Positions 24,736 through 33,816 are shown, counted from the stretch's first letter. The stretch is DNA of 57,649 nucleotides from Streptomyces malaysiensis subsp. samsunensis (GCF_024519315.1 NZ_JANIIC010000066.1:1-57649), one strand, 5' to 3'. Numbers and translations are program-made. Notes: generated by a model not told the origin, from the sequence alone.

Positions 24736-26031
24736 GTGGTCGACGCACACCAGACATTCGTCATTGTCGGAGGGGGCCTGGCCGGGGCGAAAGCCGCGGA
24801 AACCCTTCGAGCGGAGGGATTCACCGGGCGGGTGATCCTCATCTGTGACGAGCGCGACCACCCCTATGAACGGCCCCCGCTGTCCAAGGGCTTCCTCACC
24901 GGCAGCCAGGAGCGCGACAGCGTCTTCGTCCACGAGCCCGCCTGGTACGCCCAGTCCGATATCGAGCTCCACCTCGGCCTGCCCGCCGTCCACCTGGACC
25001 GCGCAGCCAAGGCCGTCACCCTGGGCGACGGCACCCGGGTCCACTACGACCGGCTGCTGCTGGCCACCGGTGCCGAGCCGCGCCGCCTCGACATCCCCGG
25101 CACCGATCTGGCCGGGGTCCACCATCTGCGCCGGCTCGCCCACGCCGAGCGGCTGAAGGGTGTCCTCACCGCCCTCGGCCGGGACAACGGCCAGCTGGTC
25201 ATCGCGGGCGCGGGCTGGATCGGCCTGGAGGTCGCGGCCGCCGCCCGCGGCTACGGCGCCGAGGTGACCATCGTCGAGCCCGAGCCCACCCCGCTCCACC
25301 CCGTCCTCGGCCCCGAGCTGGGCGCCCTCTTCGCCGACCTCCACGGTGAGCACGGCGTCCGCTTCCACTTCGGCGCCCGCCTCACCGAGATCACCGGCCA
25401 GGACGGCATGGTGCTGGCCGCCCTCACCGACGACGGCGAGGAGCACCCCGCCCACAGCGTGCTGGCCGCCATCGGCGCCGCCCCGCGCACCGCCCTCGCC
25501 GAGGCCGCGGGTCTGGAGGTGGTGGACCGCGCGGCGGGCGGCGGTATCGCGGTCGACGCCTCGCTGCGCACCAGCGACCCGGACATCTTCGCGGCGGGCG
25601 ACGCGGCCTCCGCCCCGCTCGCGTTCCTCGAGGGCACCCCCGTACGGGCCGCCCTCCCGCCGAGCGCCCGGCTGCGCGTCGAGCACTGGGCCAACGCCCT
25701 CAACGGCGGCCCGGCGGCGGCCCGCGCCATGCTCGGCCAGGACGTCGCGTACGACCGGGTGCCGTACTTCTTCTCCGACCAGTACGACGTCGGCCTGGAG
25801 TACTCCGGCTACGCCCCGCCCGGCTCGTACGACCAGGTGCTGGTGCGCGGCGACGTCGGCAAGCGGCAGTTCATCGCCTTCTGGCTGAACGACGGCCGGC
25901 TGCTCGCGGGCATGAACGTCAACGTCTGGGACGTCACCGAATCGATCCAACGGCTCATCCGCGGCGGCCACCAGCTAGACCCGGCGGCCCTGGCCGACCC
26001 GTCCGTCCCGCTGAACTCGCTGCTCACGTAG
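24736..26031 (+). CDS. FAD-dependent ferredoxin reductase-like oxidoreductase
   Basis: This is a 431-residue flavoprotein of the class that moves electrons from NAD(P)H to a ferredoxin. The FAD motif FVIVGGGLAGAKAAETL is followed by the family signature YERPPLSKGFLTG, the NAD-binding GAGWIGLEVAAAARGYGAEV, the second FAD motif DIFAAGDAAS, and a C-terminal reductase domain with EHWANALNGG. Enzymes of this type serve P450s or ring-hydroxylating oxygenases. It could serve the P450s in this window, but there is no direct evidence. The GTG start is preceded by GAGGAGGA. Confidence 0.9.
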   Translation: MVDAHQTFVIVGGGLAGAKAAETLRAEGFTGRVILICDERDHPYERPPLSKGFLTGSQERDSVFVHEPAWYAQSDIELHLGLPAVHLDRAAKAVTLGDGTRVHYDRLLLATGAEPRRLDIPGTDLAGVHHLRRLAHAERLKGVLTALGRDNGQLVIAGAGWIGLEVAAAARGYGAEVTIVEPEPTPLHPVLGPELGALFADLHGEHGVRFHFGARLTEITGQDGMVLAALTDDGEEHPAHSVLAAIGAAPRTALAEAAGLEVVDRAAGGGIAVDASLRTSDPDIFAAGDAASAPLAFLEGTPVRAALPPSARLRVEHWANALNGGPAAARAMLGQDVAYDRVPYFFSDQYDVGLEYSGYAPPGSYDQVLVRGDVGKRQFIAFWLNDGRLLAGMNVNVWDVTESIQRLIRGGHQLDPAALADPSVPLNSLLT

Positions 26032-26105
26032 GTGCCTGGCGCGCATTCGCCGGGGTCCGGCAGGCGGCGGATGGCCATGTCGGACCCCGGCCGTAGAATT
26101 CGGGC

Positions 26106-28094
26106 GTGGCAGGCAGGATCAACGATGACGACGTGAAGGCGGTGCGGGCAGCGGTCCCGATCGACGCCGTCGTATCCGAATACCTCCAGCTGCGTAACGC
26201 GGGGGGTGGCAATCTCAAGGGCCTATGCCCCTTCCATGACGAGAAGAGCCCGTCCTTCCAGGTCAGCCCCAGCAAGGGGCTCTACTACTGCTTCGGCTGC
26301 CAGGAGGGCGGCGACACGGTCGACTTCATCATGAAGATCGACCACCTCTCCTTCGCCGAGACCATCGAGCGGCTGGCCTCCCAGGCCGGGATCACCCTGC
26401 GCTATGAGGAGGGTGGCTATACCCCCGGCCGCCAGCAGGGCGAGCGCACCCGGCTGGTCGAGGCCCACAAGGCGGCCGCGCAGTTCTACATCGAGCAGCT
26501 GGACGGCCCCGAGGCGGAGATCGGCCGCACCTTCCTGGCCCAGCGCGGCTTCGACCAGGCCGCGGCGCAGCACTTCGGCGTCGGCTACAGCCCGGCCGGC
26601 TGGGACCACCTCGTCCGCTATCTGCGCGGCCGTGGCTTCACCGACAAGGAGCTGATCCTCTCCGGGCTCGTCCAGGAGGGCCGCCGCGGCCCCATCGACC
26701 GCTTCCGGGGCCGGCTGATGTGGCCGATCCGGGACATCTCCGGTGAGGTCGTCGGCTTCGGCGCCCGCAAGCTGCGCGACGACGACAACGGCCCGAAGTA
26801 CCTCAACACCCCCGAGACCCCGCTCTACCGGAAGTCCCAGGTCCTCTACGGCATCGACCTCGCCAAGAAGGACATCGCCAAGAGCAGCCGGGCGGTGGTG
26901 GTCGAGGGCTATACGGACGTCATGGCCTGCCATCTCGCGGGCGTCACCACCGCCATCGCCACCTGCGGCACCTCCTTCGGCGGCGACCACATCAAGATCC
27001 TCCGACGGCTGCTGATGGACAACTCCGGGGCGGAGGTCGTGTTCACCTTCGACGGCGACGCGGCCGGGCAGAAGGCCGCGCTGCGCGCATTCGAGGACGA
27101 CCAGCGGTTCGCCGCCGAGACCTCCATCGCGATCACCCCCGACGGGATGGACCCGTGCGAGCTCCGCCTGGCCCGCGGTGACGAGGCCGTGGCGGACCTG
27201 GTCGAAAGCCGCACCCCGCTGTTCGCCTTCGCGCTGAAGTCGATCGTCTCCCGCTACAACCTGGACACCGAGGAGGGGCGGATCGCCGCGGTCGACGAGG
27301 CGGTGCCGGTCGTCGCGGCGATCAAGAACCCCGGGCTGCGGGACCGCTATGCGATCCGGCTGATCGGGATGGTCGGCATCGCCACCCAGGCCGAGGAGCA
27401 GTCGATCATCCGCCGGGTGCGCGGGCTGGCCCGCAGCAGGCAGAACGGCGGCCCGGAGCACAGTGGCCGCGGCGATCAGAGGGGCGGCGGCCCGGGGGGA
27501 TCCCGGTTCGGCGGCCGCGGTGACCAGCGCGGCGGCGGCCCCGGCGGTCCGGCTGGTCCCGGTGGGCCCGGAGGACCTGGCGCGGCCGGTGCGCCGCCGG
27601 TCCCGCGAGGCCCGGCGCTGAACCTGCGCAGCCCCGCCCACCGCGTCGAGCGCGAGCTGCTCAAGCTGGCGCTGCAACACCCCCAGCTGGTCTCCCCGGC
27701 CTTCGACGCCTACGGCATCGACGAGTTCACCGCCCCGCCGTACGCGGCGGTGCGCCGCGCCATCGAGGACGCGGGCGGCGCGGCCGCGGCGGACGCCGAC
27801 TATCTCGCCCGGGTCCGGGAGGCGGCGCCCGACGACACGGTCCGGGCCATGGTCACCGAGCTCGCCGTCGAGCCGCCGCACACCCGCCGCGACCCGGACG
27901 AGATCTACGCGGGCGTGCAGTTGGTGGCCGTACGGCTGGCCGCGGTGAACCACCGCGTGACCGAGGTGCGGGGCGCCCTCCAGCGCCTGGGGCAGCACGC
28001 CGACCCCGCCCACCTCGCCGCCGTGCAGAACGAGCTGTGGGTGCTCCAGCAGTACGGCCAGTCGCTCCGGGACCGGGGCGCGGCGGCGCTGTAG
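26106..28094 (+). CDS. dnaG: DNA primase
   Basis: This is the 662-residue primase that makes RNA primers at the replication fork. The N-terminal CHC2 zinc finger has CPFHDEKSPSFQV and YYCFGCQEGG. The catalytic TOPRIM domain has VVVEGYTDVMACHLAGV (the catalytic Glu) and FTFDGDAAGQKAALR (the DxD-type acidic pair). A Gly/Pro/Arg-rich linker of about 50 residues (about 453-505, built of RGDQRGGGPGG units) joins the C-terminal DnaB-binding domain. The start is a GTG near a TAGAATTC sequence. The gene order dgt - reductase - dnaG - hrdA is the conserved Streptomyces layout. Confidence 0.97.
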   Translation: MAGRINDDDVKAVRAAVPIDAVVSEYLQLRNAGGGNLKGLCPFHDEKSPSFQVSPSKGLYYCFGCQEGGDTVDFIMKIDHLSFAETIERLASQAGITLRYEEGGYTPGRQQGERTRLVEAHKAAAQFYIEQLDGPEAEIGRTFLAQRGFDQAAAQHFGVGYSPAGWDHLVRYLRGRGFTDKELILSGLVQEGRRGPIDRFRGRLMWPIRDISGEVVGFGARKLRDDDNGPKYLNTPETPLYRKSQVLYGIDLAKKDIAKSSRAVVVEGYTDVMACHLAGVTTAIATCGTSFGGDHIKILRRLLMDNSGAEVVFTFDGDAAGQKAALRAFEDDQRFAAETSIAITPDGMDPCELRLARGDEAVADLVESRTPLFAFALKSIVSRYNLDTEEGRIAAVDEAVPVVAAIKNPGLRDRYAIRLIGMVGIATQAEEQSIIRRVRGLARSRQNGGPEHSGRGDQRGGGPGGSRFGGRGDQRGGGPGGPAGPGGPGGPGAAGAPPVPRGPALNLRSPAHRVERELLKLALQHPQLVSPAFDAYGIDEFTAPPYAAVRRAIEDAGGAAAADADYLARVREAAPDDTVRAMVTELAVEPPHTRRDPDEIYAGVQLVAVRLAAVNHRVTEVRGALQRLGQHADPAHLAAVQNELWVLQQYGQSLRDRGAAAL

Positions 28095-28463
28095 GGAAAG
28101 CGGGCGCTCAGGGAGTCCGGGGCCGCACCGGACCGGTGAGCGCGGCACGGGGCCGGTGGATGGGTTCCGGCCAGCCCGTTCGTGGGTCGGCGGGCGGACC
28201 GGAGGGGTCGCTGTAGCCGCCGGGTAGTCGTACGGTCACGGCCCGCTGAGCAAAAAGTGCCCGCACGCCCCTCGTGGCGGGCCTGCGTCGTACTCCACAC
28301 TGGTTGCGGTGCCTGAGTCCTCGGAGCGCGGCGGTGTTGGCCGGGTAGGGCCGGAATCCCCCGCAGAGTCGCTCAAGACGTACGGGACGGACGGCGGCGC
28401 GGCCGCCGTGCCGTGCCCGATCGTTCTGCCCCCTCAGCAGCGATCACCCTGGAGGTCGCCCCC
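28095..28463. other. Intergenic region between dnaG and the sigma factor gene
   Basis: This gap of 369 bp has no convincing gene. A hairpin-like sequence at 28259-28283 (GCCCGCACG facing CGTGGCGGGC, one bulge) may end dnaG transcription. The remainder should contain the sigma-gene promoter, but I see no clear -10/-35 pair. The ORF upstream of the chosen GTG (from 28413) is treated as untranslated. Confidence 0.5.
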
Positions 28464-29693
28464 GTGCAGACCCAGACCCTCACCGACGCGGCACCTTCGC
28501 CGCACCCCCGGTCGCCCCACCCGCCCCACGCCACAGCGGTAGCGCCGGCCGTGCCCGAGGACTCGACGGAGCTCGCCCCGGAAGGCGTACCGGATACCGG
28601 CCAGGACGCCGCACCGGACCCCCTGGCCGACCTCGCCCCCGACACGGTCTCCGGCCCCGCCGCCGACGGCGCCCCCGAAGCGGAACCCGAGGAGCCCGCC
28701 GGGCCCACCGAGCCCTTGGAGGCCGTGGAAGCCGAAGAGCCCGTCGAACCGGTCGGGCCGCCCGCCCGCGCCGACTCCAGCGGCCCCTCCGCCGACCTCT
28801 TCCGCCAGTACCTCCGCGAGATCGGGCGGATCCCGCTGCTCTCCGCGGTCGAGGAGGTCGAGCTGGCCCGCCGGGTCGAGGCGGGTCTCTTCGCCGAGGA
28901 AAAGCTCGGCAACGCCCCCGACCTGGACACTCAACTCGCCCTGGACCTGGACCGGTTGGTGGTCCTGGGCCGGATGGCCAAGCGCCGGCTGATCGAGGCC
29001 AACCTCCGCCTCGTCGTCTCCGTCGCCAAGCGCTATGTCGGCCGCGGCCTGACCATGCTCGACCTGGTCCAGGAGGGCAACCTCGGCCTGATCCGCGCGG
29101 TCGAGAAGTTCGACTACGCCCGCGGGTACAAGTTCTCGACGTACGCCACCTGGTGGATCCGCCAGGCCATGTCCCGCGCCCTGGCCGACCAGGCCCGGAC
29201 GATCCGGGTCCCGGTGCATGTCGTCGAGCTGATCAACCGGGTGGTCCGGGTCCAGCGCCGGATGCTCCAGGAGCGCGGCTACGAACCCACCCCCGAAGAG
29301 GTCGCCGCCCATCTCGACCTCCTCCCGGAGCGGGTGAGCGAGGTGCTGCGGCTGGCCCAGGAGCCGGTGTCGCTCCACGCGCCGGTGGGCGAGGAGGACG
29401 ATGTCGCACTCGGCGACCTCATCGAGGACGGCGACGCGGCCTCACCCGTGGAGTCCGCGGCCTTCCTGCTGCTCCGCGAGCATCTGGAGGCCGTGCTGTC
29501 GACGCTCGGCGAACGCGAACGCAAGGTGGTGCAGCTGCGCTACGGACTGGCCGACGGCCGCCCCCGCACCCTGGAGGAGATCGGCCGGATCTTCGGGGTG
29601 ACGCGGGAGCGGATCCGCCAGATCGAGTCGAAGACGCTCAACAAGCTCCGCGACCACGCCTTCGCCGATCAGCTCCGCGGCTATCTGGACTAG
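28464..29693 (+). CDS. hrdA: HrdA-like RNA polymerase sigma-70 factor
   Basis: This is a 409-residue principal-like sigma factor. An acidic, Pro/Ala-rich N-terminal region of about 110 residues is followed by region 1.2 (DLFRQYLREIGRIPLLSAVE). Region 2 carries the -10 and core-binding helix (MLDLVQEGNLGLIRAVEKFD, FSTYATWWIRQA). Region 3 follows, and then region 4.2 with the -35 helix-turn-helix (TLEEIGRIFGVTRERIRQIE). The GTG at 28464 is chosen because GGAGG lies 8 bp upstream. A GTG at 28413 is possible. The position after dnaG matches hrdA (SCO2465, recalled) rather than the essential hrdB. HrdA-type factors are dispensable in S. coelicolor. Confidence 0.9.
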   Translation: MQTQTLTDAAPSPHPRSPHPPHATAVAPAVPEDSTELAPEGVPDTGQDAAPDPLADLAPDTVSGPAADGAPEAEPEEPAGPTEPLEAVEAEEPVEPVGPPARADSSGPSADLFRQYLREIGRIPLLSAVEEVELARRVEAGLFAEEKLGNAPDLDTQLALDLDRLVVLGRMAKRRLIEANLRLVVSVAKRYVGRGLTMLDLVQEGNLGLIRAVEKFDYARGYKFSTYATWWIRQAMSRALADQARTIRVPVHVVELINRVVRVQRRMLQERGYEPTPEEVAAHLDLLPERVSEVLRLAQEPVSLHAPVGEEDDVALGDLIEDGDAASPVESAAFLLLREHLEAVLSTLGERERKVVQLRYGLADGRPRTLEEIGRIFGVTRERIRQIESKTLNKLRDHAFADQLRGYLD

Positions 29694-29857
29694 AGGGCCT
29701 GTCTGGGGTTGTGATCTGGGCTCGCGGGGCGTGGCACGCACGCTCGCCGCGTTGCCGGAAGGCCCTAGTAGCTCCGCTACGAGGGCCTTCCGGCGCCTTG
29801 CGATCGCACGCACCACGCCCCGCTCCCTGACCCAGATCACAACCCCAGACAGGCCCT
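29694..29857. repeat. 164-bp palindromic MITE-like element
   Basis: The element starts right after the sigma-gene stop codon. Its ends are a perfect 27-bp inverted repeat (AGGGCCTGTCTGGGGTTGTG... at 29694-29720 and its complement at 29831-29857). Inside, the two halves remain complementary with few mismatches down to the hairpin GGAAGGCCCTAGTAGC / GCTACGAGGGCCTTCC at the centre (about 29757-29791). AG flanks it on both sides, a possible target duplication. There is no transposase gene inside. It may also work as a two-way transcription terminator. Confidence 0.85.
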
Positions 29858-29903
29858 AGCGGCGAAGCCCCGCGCGCGGGCAGGGCCTCCCGTCCGCGGG
29901 CCC

Positions 29904-31403
29904 TCACACGGCCCCATACCCTCCTACCGCCTCATGCCCCATGGCCTCCTGGGGCCCCGGCTCGAAGACGCCGGGCTCGAAGGCCCCGGGGTGGGTCTGC
30001 TCCCGCACCGCCACGTACTGCTGCCGCACCGACTGCCCCACCGGCAGGTCCTCGCCTGGTTCGAAGACCTGGCTCGCCGCGGCCGGCCAGCGCGGCGGCT
30101 CGTGCGGCGACTGGGTGCCGTGCGAGACGCCCAGCGCCCACGCGGCCTGGCGGGCCGCGCCCAGCGCGGCGTAGTCGGCGGGCTGGGGCACCACGATCCG
30201 CGCCCCCAGCAGCGCGGGCGCGATCGCGCGGACGGCCTGGAGATCGGCCGCGGGCCCGAGCAGGAAGACGCGCCGCACCTGGACACCGCGCCCGCGCAGC
30301 ACGTCCAGCGCGTCCGCGAGCCCGCACAGCATCCCCTCGAACGCGGCCCGCGCCAGATGTTCGGGCTTCATCGACTCGCGGCGCAGCCCGGTCAGCGTGC
30401 CCGCCGTATGCGGCAGATGCGGGGTCCGCTCGCCCTCCAGATAGGGCAGGAACACCAGCCCGTACGACCCCGGGGTGGACTTCATCGCGAGCGCGGACAG
30501 CCCCTCAAGATCCGTGCTGAGCAACTCCGCCGTACCGCGCAGCGTCCGTACCGCGTTGAGCGTATGCACCACCGGCAGATGCATTCCGGTGGCGTCGGCG
30601 TACGACAGGATCGTGCCGGTCGGATCGGCCAGCGCCTCGTGGTGGACGGAGAAGACCGAGCCGGAGGCGCCCAGCGAGATCACCGCGTCGCCGATCCCGA
30701 CCCCGAGCCCGAAGGCGGCGGCCATGGTCTCGCCCGTACCGGCGGAGATCAGCAGCCCCTCGGGGGTGTGCCCGGCGGCGTCGGCCGGGCCGATCACCTC
30801 GGGCAGCCGCACCTGGTGACCGAGGGCCAGCTGCACCAGGTCGGGGCGCCAGGATCCGCTCGCCGCCGACCAGTAGCCGCTGCTGGAGGCCGTGCCGCGG
30901 TCGGTCGTACGCCGCATCGGCCGTCCCAGGAGCTGCCACACCAGCCAGTCGTGCGGCTGCATCAGCTCGGCCACGCGGTGCGCCGACTCCGGCTCGTTCC
31001 GCGCCAGCCAGCGCAGTTTGGCCACCGGCTGCGAGGCGGTCGGCACGGCGCCGACCGCCTGGGCCCACGCGGTGCGGCCGCCGAGCGCCTCGGTGAGGTC
31101 GGCGGCCGCGGACTGTGCGCGCTTGTCATTGCCCATCGAGGCGGGGCGCACCAGCACCCCGCCCGCGTCCAGCGCCAGCAGCCCGTGCTGCTGCGCCGAG
31201 ACGCCGATGGCCTGGACCCCTTCGAGCAGCCCGCCCTCGGCGGCCTCGCCGAGGGACATCAGCCACGTCTGTGGATCCACATTGCCGCTGCCGCCGACCG
31301 GGTGCGGGGCGTACCCCTGTTTGATCACGGCACCTGTATCGGTGTCACAGACGACGATTCGTGTGCTCTCGGACGAACTGTCCAACCCGGCGACTATCCC
31401 CAT
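29904..31403 (-). CDS. xylB: Xylulokinase (FGGY family carbohydrate kinase)
   Basis: This 499-residue kinase phosphorylates D-xylulose (or a related ketose) with ATP, feeding the pentose phosphate pathway. The N-terminal phosphate-binding start is VAGLDSSSESTRIVVCDTDTG. The sugar-binding region has SAQQHGLLALDAGG and MQPHDWLVWQLLG. The second FGGY domain has VSLGASGSVFSVHHEALADP and YLEGERTPHLPHTAGTLTGL, then the adenosine-binding FLLGPAADLQAVRAIAP. No xylose isomerase or transporter lies beside it, which is unlike the usual xylAB operon. The 3' end converges on the palindromic element. Confidence 0.92.
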   Translation of the reverse strand: MGIVAGLDSSSESTRIVVCDTDTGAVIKQGYAPHPVGGSGNVDPQTWLMSLGEAAEGGLLEGVQAIGVSAQQHGLLALDAGGVLVRPASMGNDKRAQSAAADLTEALGGRTAWAQAVGAVPTASQPVAKLRWLARNEPESAHRVAELMQPHDWLVWQLLGRPMRRTTDRGTASSSGYWSAASGSWRPDLVQLALGHQVRLPEVIGPADAAGHTPEGLLISAGTGETMAAAFGLGVGIGDAVISLGASGSVFSVHHEALADPTGTILSYADATGMHLPVVHTLNAVRTLRGTAELLSTDLEGLSALAMKSTPGSYGLVFLPYLEGERTPHLPHTAGTLTGLRRESMKPEHLARAAFEGMLCGLADALDVLRGRGVQVRRVFLLGPAADLQAVRAIAPALLGARIVVPQPADYAALGAARQAAWALGVSHGTQSPHEPPRWPAAASQVFEPGEDLPVGQSVRQQYVAVREQTHPGAFEPGVFEPGPQEAMGHEAVGGYGAV

Positions 31404-31428
31404 GGATCAGATCATGCCACCGCCGCGG

Positions 31429-31698
31429 CTAGGTGTTGCTGGTGCCCCAGTCGTCCTCTCGTACGGCGCGGGCGTCGCGCTGCCCGATCTTCTCGCGCAG
31501 CGGCCGGACCTTGTCCAGCGCCTTCACGGCGGCCTGCCGGCCTCCCTGCACGGCCGACTCGGCGGTATTGCGGACGGCCGGGTTCTGCGCGAGCTTCTGC
31601 GCGCACGCGCGCAACTGCTCGTACCGCTCGCGGCCGGCTCGCGTGCCCAGTACGTAACCCACAGCCATCCCGGTGATGAACGTCAGCCGGTAGCGCAT
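31429..31698 (-). CDS. Small YtxH-like membrane protein
   Basis: This 89-residue protein starts with MRYRLTFITGMAVGYVLGTR, one membrane helix followed by the GTRAGRERYEQL motif common to actinobacterial YtxH-like proteins, and then a charged helical tail. The start at 31698 places the helix at the very N-terminus and has AGG upstream. An in-frame ATG at 31725 is less likely. It lies 26 bp upstream of xylB on the same strand and may be cotranscribed. Its function is unknown. Confidence 0.75.
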   Translation of the reverse strand: MRYRLTFITGMAVGYVLGTRAGRERYEQLRACAQKLAQNPAVRNTAESAVQGGRQAAVKALDKVRPLREKIGQRDARAVREDDWGTSNT

Positions 31699-31947
31699 CG
31701 ACCTGCCCTTCTCGCTGTCCTTCACAACTGGACCCCGGGGTCGTGCCGCACGCCTACCCGCCCGTGCCGCAGATCACCCTCGATCACGTAGAAGATCATC
31801 CCTGGATCGGCCGGGGATCGCGCGGGGGCGGACGCGGCGATACCGATTGGCGGAGCACCCCCCTGCTTGCGCTAATGTATGTGTCGCAGCGAGCGCACGC
31901 CGTCCGGGAACCCCCGGGCGGGGCCACGGTCGCGGCACACGGAGCAA

Positions 31948-32020
31948 TCCCCTGTAGCTCAATTGGCAGAGCAGCCGGCTGTTAACCGGCAGGTTACTGG
32001 TTCGAGTCCAGTCGGGGGAG
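31948..32020 (+). tRNA. tRNA-Asn (GTT), first copy
   Basis: This is a 73-nt tRNA without encoded CCA. The acceptor stem TCCCCTG/CGGGGGA, the D arm, anticodon stem GCCGG/CCGGC with anticodon GTT at 31981-31983, and T arm ACTGG/CCAGT are all well paired. A TAATGT hexamer at 31873-31878 could be its -10 element, but the matching -35 is unclear. Confidence 0.96.
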
Positions 32021-32025
32021 CTCGG

Positions 32026-32098
32026 TCCCCTGTAGCTCAATTGGCAGAGCATTCGGCTGTTAACCGGAGGGTTACTGGTTCGAGTCCAGTCGGGGGAG
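32026..32098 (+). tRNA. tRNA-Asn (GTT), second copy
   Basis: This is a 73-nt near-duplicate of the preceding tRNA, 5 bp downstream, so both are made from one transcript. Differences lie in the anticodon stem (TTCGG/CCGGA) and variable loop. The anticodon GTT is at 32059-32061. A strong terminator follows at 32107. Confidence 0.96.
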
Positions 32099-32106
32099 CT
32101 GGGAGG

Positions 32107-32130
32107 AGGACCCCTTGAGGGGTCCTTTTT
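32107..32130 (+). terminator. Rho-independent terminator after the tRNA-Asn pair
   Basis: An 8-bp perfect stem, AGGACCCC-TTGA-GGGGTCCT, is followed by TTTT. It is a classical intrinsic terminator, less common in this GC-rich genome. Confidence 0.92.
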
Positions 32131-32273
32131 CATTTTCCGGGCCCCTCCGCGCGTGATCTACGTCATGATCGAAGCCAGGGGGGCTCCCAGCATCGGCCCT
32201 CCGAAGCAGCAGATCGTATGAGCAGCTATGCTGCGGCAGACGGCGCGCGCGGATGTGCACGACGCGCCGTTAC

Positions 32274-32350
32274 GGGGCGGTAGCTCAGCCGGTTAGAGCA
32301 GCGGACTCATAATCCGTCGGCCGTGGGTTCGAGTCCCACCCGCCCCACCA
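32274..32350 (+). tRNA. tRNA with CAT anticodon (elongator Met or Ile2)
   Basis: This is a 77-nt tRNA including an encoded CCA. The acceptor GGGGCGG/CCGCCCC, anticodon stem GCGGA/TCCGT with anticodon CAT at 32308-32310, and T arm GTGGG/CCCAC are all paired. There is no initiator-type unpaired first position. Whether it is elongator tRNA-Met or the tRNA-Ile whose C34 is changed to lysidine cannot be settled by eye. I lean to Ile2 from memory of other Streptomyces. Confidence 0.93.
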
Positions 32351-32394
32351 GGGCACTACGCGGGCAGACCCATTCTGACCTGCGCAGATGCAGA

Positions 32395-32430
32395 AACGGG
32401 AGTCGCCGCGCCGATGCGGGGGCTCCCGTT
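32395..32430 (+). terminator. Possible terminator after the CAT tRNA
   Basis: The stem AACGGGAG/CTCCCGTT encloses a 20-nt loop with a smaller nested stem (CCGC/GCGG). It lies 45 bp after the tRNA and has no T-run. The right arm overlaps the start of the 38-bp direct repeat. Confidence 0.4.
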
Positions 32431-32458
32431 CATCCGTTCAGACCAAGATCCAGGGACC
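32421..32458 (+). repeat. 38-bp direct repeat, left copy
   Basis: This matches 33817-33854 at 34 of 38 positions and shares the core AAGATCCAGGGACC. A GATGCGG motif lies upstream of both copies. The two copies bracket the alpha/beta hydrolase gene. This one lies about 70 bp after the CAT tRNA. Confidence 0.8.
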
Positions 32459-32586
32459 ATACAGGGGCCACGAGGCTGGTTCAGGGGACAGGGGAGCCTT
32501 CAGCCGCTTTCCGGCGCCCCTTCGAGGTCCGGCGGACGGCGATGTCGCTCCGCCGGACCCTCTCGGGGGCGCGCGTATGGTGGAAC

Positions 32587-33609
32587 CTACTTCCGGAGGA
32601 AGGACTGGAGCATGGCCGTCACTTCCCGCGGCTTCTCCTCGGTCACCCAGTGACCCGAACCCTTCACGACCCGGCCGTGGACGTTCATGGCGTAGTCACG
32701 CCATTGGTCGGCGATTTTGCCACCGAATGACGCCTGGCCGCCGATCGCCAGGATGGGCATCCTCAGTTTGCCTTCGGCCAGGAACTTCTTGTTCTGCTGG
32801 ACGTCTTCGCGGAGCTGGCGGTACATGCGCATCCAGGCCAGCGTGCGGCCCGGCTGCTTCAGGTAGTGGGCGTAGAAGTCGTAGTCAGCCGGCGTGAACG
32901 CGGACTTATTGACCAGAAGCTCCCCGATGAAGCCATGGACGAAGACGCGCTCGTGACCAGAGATGAGTTGCTCGGCGAGAGGCAACTGGAACAGGCCGAA
33001 GTGCCACATCGACGGGGTCTTCGGGTTGGCCTCCAGAGCCGGGAAGCGGTACAGGCTGTCGTCCGGGATGGGAGCTTCCATCACGGCCATGCGGCGCACC
33101 TCGGACGGCCACTGGGCCGCGTAGGCGTAGCTGACCCACAGGCCGACGTCGTGCCCGACGACCTGAACGCCGTCGTTCAGCTTCAGCCGCTTCAGCAGTT
33201 CATGTACGTCCCTGGCCATCTGCGCCTTCTGATAACCGCTCTTGGTGACTTCGGAGTTGCCGGCGCCGCGGAGGTCGACGGCGATCACGGTGTGGTTCTT
33301 GGAGAGCGGTCCCATCTGGTCCCGCCACTCGGCCCACGACTGAGGAAACCCGTGGATCAGCACGACCGGTGAACCTGTGCCGCCCCGCAGGTAGTGCATG
33401 CGGAAGCCGTTCACGTTCGCGTACTTGGACTGAAAGCCGGGGGGCGGTTTCACTTTCGGGTAAGGCGACGGCGATTGCTTCGTCGCGGTGCCATGCCCGC
33501 GACTCTCGCCCCATGCTCCGGAACTCGCGCCGAGGGAGATCACCAGGACAGTCACCAGTGCCGCGACGAGCGCGGCGAATGTGTTGGTCTTTCCTATTCG
33601 GGTGCCCAT
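32587..33609 (-). CDS. Secreted alpha/beta hydrolase, epoxide hydrolase-like
   Basis: This is a 340-residue protein with a signal peptide (FAALVAALVTVLVISLGASS) and an alpha/beta hydrolase fold. The oxyanion HGFPQSWAEWRDQ and nucleophile elbow VVGHDVGLW (Asp as nucleophile) are typical of epoxide hydrolases and haloalkane dehalogenases, with the catalytic His in GSGHWVTEE. Export of this fold is less usual. Codon use and GC are visibly lower (about 60%) than in the neighbours. A diverged 38-bp direct repeat lies on each side and tRNA genes lie next to it, so it may have arrived by transfer. The substrate is unknown. Confidence 0.85.
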   Translation of the reverse strand: MGTRIGKTNTFAALVAALVTVLVISLGASSGAWGESRGHGTATKQSPSPYPKVKPPPGFQSKYANVNGFRMHYLRGGTGSPVVLIHGFPQSWAEWRDQMGPLSKNHTVIAVDLRGAGNSEVTKSGYQKAQMARDVHELLKRLKLNDGVQVVGHDVGLWVSYAYAAQWPSEVRRMAVMEAPIPDDSLYRFPALEANPKTPSMWHFGLFQLPLAEQLISGHERVFVHGFIGELLVNKSAFTPADYDFYAHYLKQPGRTLAWMRMYRQLREDVQQNKKFLAEGKLRMPILAIGGQASFGGKIADQWRDYAMNVHGRVVKGSGHWVTEEKPREVTAMLQSFLRK

Positions 33610-33816
33610 GATTCACCTACCTGAAGTGATTCACCTGCCGTGAGTCATGAATGCTTCCAGCGGAAATGGTGAATGCGGGGCAGAGCGAAGAAATGCCTGC
33701 ACCCACTGTTGTGGCCCTACCGGACCATGGTGTGCGCAGCACGTGGGGATACGCCATTGGAGGTGACGTTCGAGGAGGCTGCCCGCGGATGCGGACCGGC
33801 AGCGCTCCTCGGCGAT

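Noticed and set aside
26223..28148. 641-residue open frame opposite dnaG
   Set aside because: It is antisense to a clear primase gene, with no recognisable motif.
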